Source: Roseovarius sp.
GTDB taxonomy: Bacteria > Pseudomonadota > Alphaproteobacteria > Rhodobacterales > Rhodobacteraceae
Length of the DNA: 64,000 nt
Direction of reading: 5' to 3'
NCBI GenBank assembly: GCA_029212365.1
Contig: JARGOC010000013.1
Coordinates: 1-64,000 of the forward strand
The notes under the pieces were generated by a model. It saw only the letters and a program-made list of their open reading frames with translations. It did not search any database and was not told where the DNA came from. Of this stretch, positions 60,518 to 64,000 are shown one piece after another (position 1 is the stretch's first letter; every line of letters begins with the position of its first letter). The translations under genes were made by a program, and so were the position numbers.

Positions 60518-60927
60518 GTGACGCGGAAAAACTGTTCGACGCCGAACACGTGCGGTTCTTTGATGGCCCGCCACAGAAAGACGCACTCAAACCGGGGGAG
60601 CTAGGGGTCAATACTGACCTGTTTCGACAGGTCAAAGACTTCTATCACAAATCCAAAGAGAACATTGCTTGCCGTGTGTTGGCCGATATCTGCCAGGACA
60701 TCCAGGACCATGGCTATATCGGTCGCATGGATGACAGCGCGGAACGCTTGGGCGCTGCCCCGTCAACCATTCAACGCTGGCGTATACGTTTTGTCGACAA
60801 CGGATTTCTAAAACGCCACACGGTCAATGGCCGCTATTCTGTTGATCCAGGTGTTGCCATACGGATGTCCGCAGACGGCAAGGTGATCAAGCCGACGCCG
60901 GAGAACAAGGCGAACTTCCGGTTCTAG
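60514..60927 (+). CDS. Winged-helix-like DNA-binding protein, possible transfer regulator
   Basis: The 137-residue protein contains ADICQDIQDHGYIGRMDDSA then ERLGAAPSTIQRWRIRFVDN and GFLKRHTVNGRYSVDPG, a helix-turn-helix followed by a wing-like strand pair. The likely start is TTG 60514, coupled to a leader peptide. An operator candidate (60360) lies upstream. It faces the coupling-protein gene convergently. It is a good candidate for the protein that reads the TATCG-N10-CGATA sites, but this is inference only. Confidence 0.6.
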   Translation: MSDAEKLFDAEHVRFFDGPPQKDALKPGELGVNTDLFRQVKDFYHKSKENIACRVLADICQDIQDHGYIGRMDDSAERLGAAPSTIQRWRIRFVDNGFLKRHTVNGRYSVDPGVAIRMSADGKVIKPTPENKANFRF

Positions 60928-60942
60928 GAGCGCAAGGTTTGG

Positions 60943-62778
60943 CTATCGTTCAATGGCGTTTGGGTCTTCGCGGTCTCGCGTTTTCCCATGCTCAATGGGA
61001 TCCCCAAAGCGCATCTCTTCCTGCGCCGTGAGGTCTTCCTGACGCGCGATCTCCGCTTCGTCCTCGAATATCTCGCGTAGCTTGCGTGTCCATCCTGCGG
61101 GGCGTTCGGCCACACGCAGGTCTTTGGATTTTGAATAGGGCACAAGCACCCGGTAGACGTGTTTGCCGATACCGCTGACCAGCACGTAGACACCACGCTT
61201 GTGCAACAGCGGTCCGAGCTCTGTCTGGAAGTCGGTGCGATGGACAACAGGCTCGCGCTTTTCTTCGCGCATCCATTTCAGTCTGCCGCCGCCATCCGTG
61301 TCCCGCCTGTGGGTGATCATGATCGTATTGCCAAACTGCTCTTCCAACCGTTTCGCGGTCTGGCCGACATTGATCTTGGCGATCACTTTGGTGCCGATCA
61401 GGGATTCAATCTGGTCCGCTGTCTGTTGGGAGTATTTCGCCACAAGCTGTTCGATCCCCTGAATGCCGAGGACCACCGCGAGACCTTTCGAGCGACCGGT
61501 TTCCAGCATTGCCTCGAACCGGTGTACCTTTGGCAGTTGCGCGAATTCATCAACGAACAGCCAGACCCGGCGCTCCTTACTTTCGCCAAAGGAGACATCG
61601 GATACGTTGGAAGACATCACCGTCAGGAAGGCTGATATCCAGCCTTCTGACTGATCCTGGAATCGTCCGGAGCGTTGCAAGACGAGAGTGCGGTGTTTTG
61701 TGTCTTCGTCCAACAACCATCGCCGTAGCGAAAACTTCTGACGATTGTGGGCGTTCTCACGCCAGCCATAGGCGAGCATGCGCACAGCGCCCAGGCCTGC
61801 GGCCATGGTCGAGATTGTTGCGGCCACCTGACGGTAGTCCGCGTTCAGATAGATCATGGCGTCGCGGTGATATTGCCGCGCAAACGCTTGCAATTGATCG
61901 AGGGGCAGTTGTGTCGTTTCCATCAACTCCCACCATGTCCATCTCTGCGGCTTGGTCTTCATCAGCGTAATGATGCAGAGCGCCAAGACCGTCCGCGAGG
62001 AATCCGAGAAGAACCGATCCTTGCTCTCGGAGATGATCCGGTTGGCCACCTCGATCGCGTCCTCTTCGACGACGAGATCATTAGCGATATCCCAAATCAC
62101 GGACCGATCATCATGCGGCGCGAGCAGCAACGGGTCTTGCGGCTTTTGCTTTTGCTTTGAGTTCTTGGTGGGCGGTTTCGAGAACGCCATGCGGGTGTAA
62201 TCGCCTTTGAAATCGAACACGACGACCTTGTCGCCGCGCTCCATAACGGAACGCAAGAGAGGCAGAATGGTCTGGGTCTTGCCGCCCCCAATCGCGCCAA
62301 AGACAAGAAAATGGTTCACCTCGCGCAATCGACTGATGAAGAAATTCCCAAACCAATGCAGGCCCCGCGCATCGCGTTTGATCTCTTTGTTGGAGGCCAT
62401 CACCAGTTCCTTGGCACCGGCAACTGTCAGTCCCGCCTTGATGATCAACGGTCGCACCCGCAGTCCCCATTCCCAGATGATGTAGCCTAAACACCCGACA
62501 GACATCACAACGAAAGCCGCGAATGTCGTTGTGCCGATATAGAATTGTTGTTCAGAGTCTGGCGACATCGCCGCCTTGATCTGACGGCAATAGGCCTGAT
62601 CGAACGGGTTCAGACAGGCTTTCACATAGTCCGGGCGGATGGGTATCAAGCTGCCATCCGATGTTTGGTACATCAGCCTCTGAAAGAAATACCAGTATGT
62701 GCCGATGGCGATCAGCGCACACAGCACTGTGCCAATCAGGAGCAGACGATAAGGGGCAACCTCTGGCCTGTAGATCAT
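60943..62778 (-). CDS. Type IV coupling protein, TraD/TrwB-like
   Basis: The 611-residue protein has two N-terminal membrane segments (about 12-33 and 82-103), Walker A GAIGGGKT (161-168), FDFKGDYTRMAF after it and Walker B WLFVDEFAQLP (DE at 410-411), with a GIQGIEQLVAKYS sensor region. It brings the relaxase-DNA complex to the channel. It resembles F TraD/TrwB more than the TraG/VirD4 that usually follows traC-traD on Ti plasmids, or DotL/TrbC that usually serves I-type channels. ATGA overlap with traD. Confidence 0.85.
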   Translation of the reverse strand: MIYRPEVAPYRLLLIGTVLCALIAIGTYWYFFQRLMYQTSDGSLIPIRPDYVKACLNPFDQAYCRQIKAAMSPDSEQQFYIGTTTFAAFVVMSVGCLGYIIWEWGLRVRPLIIKAGLTVAGAKELVMASNKEIKRDARGLHWFGNFFISRLREVNHFLVFGAIGGGKTQTILPLLRSVMERGDKVVVFDFKGDYTRMAFSKPPTKNSKQKQKPQDPLLLAPHDDRSVIWDIANDLVVEEDAIEVANRIISESKDRFFSDSSRTVLALCIITLMKTKPQRWTWWELMETTQLPLDQLQAFARQYHRDAMIYLNADYRQVAATISTMAAGLGAVRMLAYGWRENAHNRQKFSLRRWLLDEDTKHRTLVLQRSGRFQDQSEGWISAFLTVMSSNVSDVSFGESKERRVWLFVDEFAQLPKVHRFEAMLETGRSKGLAVVLGIQGIEQLVAKYSQQTADQIESLIGTKVIAKINVGQTAKRLEEQFGNTIMITHRRDTDGGGRLKWMREEKREPVVHRTDFQTELGPLLHKRGVYVLVSGIGKHVYRVLVPYSKSKDLRVAERPAGWTRKLREIFEDEAEIARQEDLTAQEEMRFGDPIEHGKTRDREDPNAIER

Positions 62779-63053
62779 CGGACAACCTCTGAGCGTGCGG
62801 TCTCGGCGTCAGGCGCAGACCGGCTTGGGCGGGTCGCTGCGCTTCCGCTCTCGCGGTGCAGTACATCCTCTGACCGGTTTTTTGCAACGAAGGCCTTGAG
62901 TTTTGGTTCACCACCGGTCGTGACGTAATGGGTGAGCACTGTCTCGAGTTCTTTTGGATCAAGATGCGTCGCCCCGGCACGTTCAGCGGCCGCGCCGATC
63001 AGGATGAGTGTTCGTGTCCGGCGTTTGCGATCCGCATGTTTGGCGCGCTGCAT
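62775..63053 (-). CDS. traD: TraD-like conjugal transfer protein (Ti/Rhizobium type)
   Basis: ATG 63053, with GGGAGAG upstream, gives 92 residues: MQRAKHADRKRRTRTLILIG, AAAERAGATHLDPKEL, then a polar tail. RKRRTRTLILIGA is the hallmark of the small TraD family next to traC. It is thought to aid relaxosome formation. Longer versions starting at 63164 overlap traC and are unlikely. Confidence 0.8.
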   Translation of the reverse strand: MQRAKHADRKRRTRTLILIGAAAERAGATHLDPKELETVLTHYVTTGGEPKLKAFVAKNRSEDVLHRESGSAATRPSRSAPDAETARSEVVR

Positions 63054-63081
63054 CAGCTGCTCTCCCTGAACGAATTGAGCA

Positions 63082-63309
63082 TCAAGACTTCGCAGCAGGG
63101 GCAGGTGGGGTCTTGCGGCGAAATCGGTCGGCGATCTGCTGGAACTCCTTGAGCAACTCCGCATCGGTGATTTCCAGAAGTGTCAGATCCGCCCTGGCCG
63201 CGATCTTTCCGATCTGCTCGGCGCGGGCGTCCATTGCAGCAACCCGTTGTGCTTTCAGGGCTTCGATCTCTTTGTCGATGTCGATGACGGATTTTGGTTT
63301 TCTGGCCAT
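63082..63309 (-). CDS. traC: TraC-like conjugal transfer protein (Ti/Rhizobium type)
   Basis: The 75-residue protein reads MARKPKSVIDIDKEIEALKA, QRVAAMDARAEQIGKIAARA and LLEITDAELLKEFQQIADRF, the TraC pattern of Ti-type plasmids (coiled coil, then a short acidic helix). GAGGAG precedes the start. First gene of the reverse traC-traD-coupling protein operon, beginning at oriT. Confidence 0.85.
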   Translation of the reverse strand: MARKPKSVIDIDKEIEALKAQRVAAMDARAEQIGKIAARADLTLLEITDAELLKEFQQIADRFRRKTPPAPAAKS

Positions 63310-63381
63310 TGGTTTGTTTTCTCCTCGTTCGGATCAGGTGGGACGTGCGTTGGTATCGTGGGCGCAAATCATAAGAGAAGT

Positions 63382-63401
63382 ATATCGAATATAATAGCGA
63401 T
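63382..63401. promoter_or_regulatory. Transfer-regulon operator candidate 6, beside oriT
   Basis: TATCGAATATAATAGCGATT has one mismatch to TATCG-N10-CGATA. Further GCGAT repeats follow (63407-63412) and TTGCGATA (63418-63425). The cluster lies between traC and oriT, where it can control both the traC and traA directions. Confidence 0.55.
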
Positions 63402-63440
63402 TGAAAGAGCGATAAAATTGCGATATAGAAATGTGGAGAA

Positions 63441-63488
63441 GGGCGCACTTATACGTCGCAAGCGACATGTGCGGCCTGCGAGGCCGCA
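63441..63488. other. oriT, Ti/RSF1010-like nic region
   Basis: GGGCGCACTTATACGTCGC (63441-63459) is very close to the conserved nic-region sequence of Ti and related plasmids, and is followed by the small inverted repeat GTCGC-AA-GCGAC (63455-63466). A second perfect hairpin, TGCGGCC (63470-63476) with GGCCGCA (63482-63488), adjoins it. The site lies between divergent traC and traA, exactly as on Ti plasmids. Confidence 0.85.
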
Positions 63489-63612
63489 CTGTTTCAGTGA
63501 ACTAACGGGATGATCTCGTTGCTGAGCGATTGAAGTGACAAGCCGGAGGTTGCCGTCACGGCTTGGTGTCTCGCGGATCATTGGGCCAGCAGGCCGGAAA
63601 GGAGAAGGCGCG

Positions 63613-64000
63613 GTGGCGATCTACCATCTGTCGGCGCAGATTGTGGGGAAGGGGGGTGGCAGGTCTGCTGTGGCCGCTGCCGCCTACCGGCATTGCGCCA
63701 AGATGGAGCGCGAGGAGACCGCTGAAGAAATCGACTATTCCCGAAAGGGCGGCAATGCTCATTCGGAATTTGCATTGCCAGAGAACGCGCCGGACTGGAT
63801 TGCGGACTTTGCTTCGGATCATACAGCGGCTGAGACCAGTGCGTTTTTCTGGAACGCTGTTGAGGCAAACGAGACGCGCAAGGATGCGCAATTGATGCGC
63901 GAAATCGTGCTGGCGCTACCAGTCGAACTGACCACCGAACAAAACATCGACCTTGTGCGCGACTTTGTATCTCGGGAATTGTGTGATCGCGGGATTGTCG
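63613..64000 (+). CDS. traA: TraA-like MobA/MobL relaxase, 5' part only
   Basis: Starts at GTG 63613 with GGAG upstream and runs off the right edge. The visible 129 residues match the MobA/MobL (MOBQ) N-terminus of TraA: AIYHLSAQIVGKGGGRSAVA, AAAYRHCAKM, then HSEFALPENAPDWIADF and LMREIVLALPVELTTEQNI. The nicking Tyr lies in the first strand region (IYH). The His triad and C-terminal helicase domain expected for TraA lie beyond the window. It nicks oriT, located 125 bases upstream. Confidence 0.9.
   Translation, partial: MAIYHLSAQIVGKGGGRSAVAAAAYRHCAKMEREETAEEIDYSRKGGNAHSEFALPENAPDWIADFASDHTAAETSAFFWNAVEANETRKDAQLMREIVLALPVELTTEQNIDLVRDFVSRELCDRGIV

Noticed and set aside
62775..63164. Longer start for traD
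   Set aside because: It would overlap traC by about 80 bases and add Ser/Arg-rich sequence; ATG 63053 has a clear SD and fits the family length.
1..64000. Insertion sequences, tRNA/rRNA genes and CRISPR arrays
   Set aside because: No transposase, terminal inverted repeats with target duplications, cloverleaf-like sequence or regularly spaced direct repeats were found by eye.

Overview
The window reads as a large repABC-type plasmid (or chromid) from an alphaproteobacterium. The evidence is a repA-repB-repC operon with a probable antisense RNA between repB and repC, two copies of a perfect palindrome that fits parS, and Rhizobium/Ti-type traC, traD and traA genes around a Ti-like oriT. It also carries families common on alphaproteobacterial plasmids (DUF736, DUF1403, DUF2493, DUF3768, a strawberry-notch helicase, a toprim protein, a ParB-like protein). 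No rRNA, tRNA, CRISPR array or insertion sequence was seen. Coding density is high and many genes overlap by ATGA.

Layout. 0-0.5 kb: 3' end of a DapA-like gene. 0.7-12.7 kb: plasmid maintenance and DNA-metabolism genes preceded by structured leaders, with an endonuclease/exonuclease/phosphatase-family gene in opposite orientation. 12.75-13.3 kb: a ParE-type toxin-antitoxin pair. 13.4-33.8 kb: a nearly complete I-type (Dot/Icm or R64-like, MPF-I) conjugative secretion system in three transcription units (dotDCB forward; dotF-E-P-O to icmX, icmV-like and dotA reverse; trbB-like, dotI, dotH, dotG, icmT forward). 33.8-38 kb: repABC replicon. 38-41.6 kb: lipoprotein, small membrane protein, tyrosine recombinase, DUF1403 and ScpB. 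41.6-52.8 kb: a defence island with a CapW-type regulator and type III CBASS (CD-NTase, HORMA, TRIP13, Cap4-like effector), then on the other strand Hachiman (HamA, HamB) directly downstream of an AbiE type IV toxin-antitoxin pair. 53-56.1 kb: cargo (LysE, MBL-fold, TetR, RidA, WGR). 56.5-64 kb: SSB-like OB-fold proteins, a thermonuclease, DUF736, a winged-helix protein, a TraD/TrwB-type coupling protein, traD, traC, oriT and the start of the TraA relaxase.

How it fits together. DNA processing (oriT, traA/C/D) is of Ti/Rhizobium type, the coupling protein is of the TraD/TrwB type, and the mating channel is Dot/Icm-like, so the transfer apparatus is a mosaic. A 20-bp imperfect palindrome of the form TATCG-N10-CGATA occurs in at least six intergenic regions, including those before the dotDCB genes, between the two other secretion operons, in the 57-60 kb cluster and beside oriT. 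This suggests one regulator co-ordinates transfer; it is the observation I would follow first.

Limits: every functional name is from reading motifs and gene order by eye. No database search, folding or alignment program was run.
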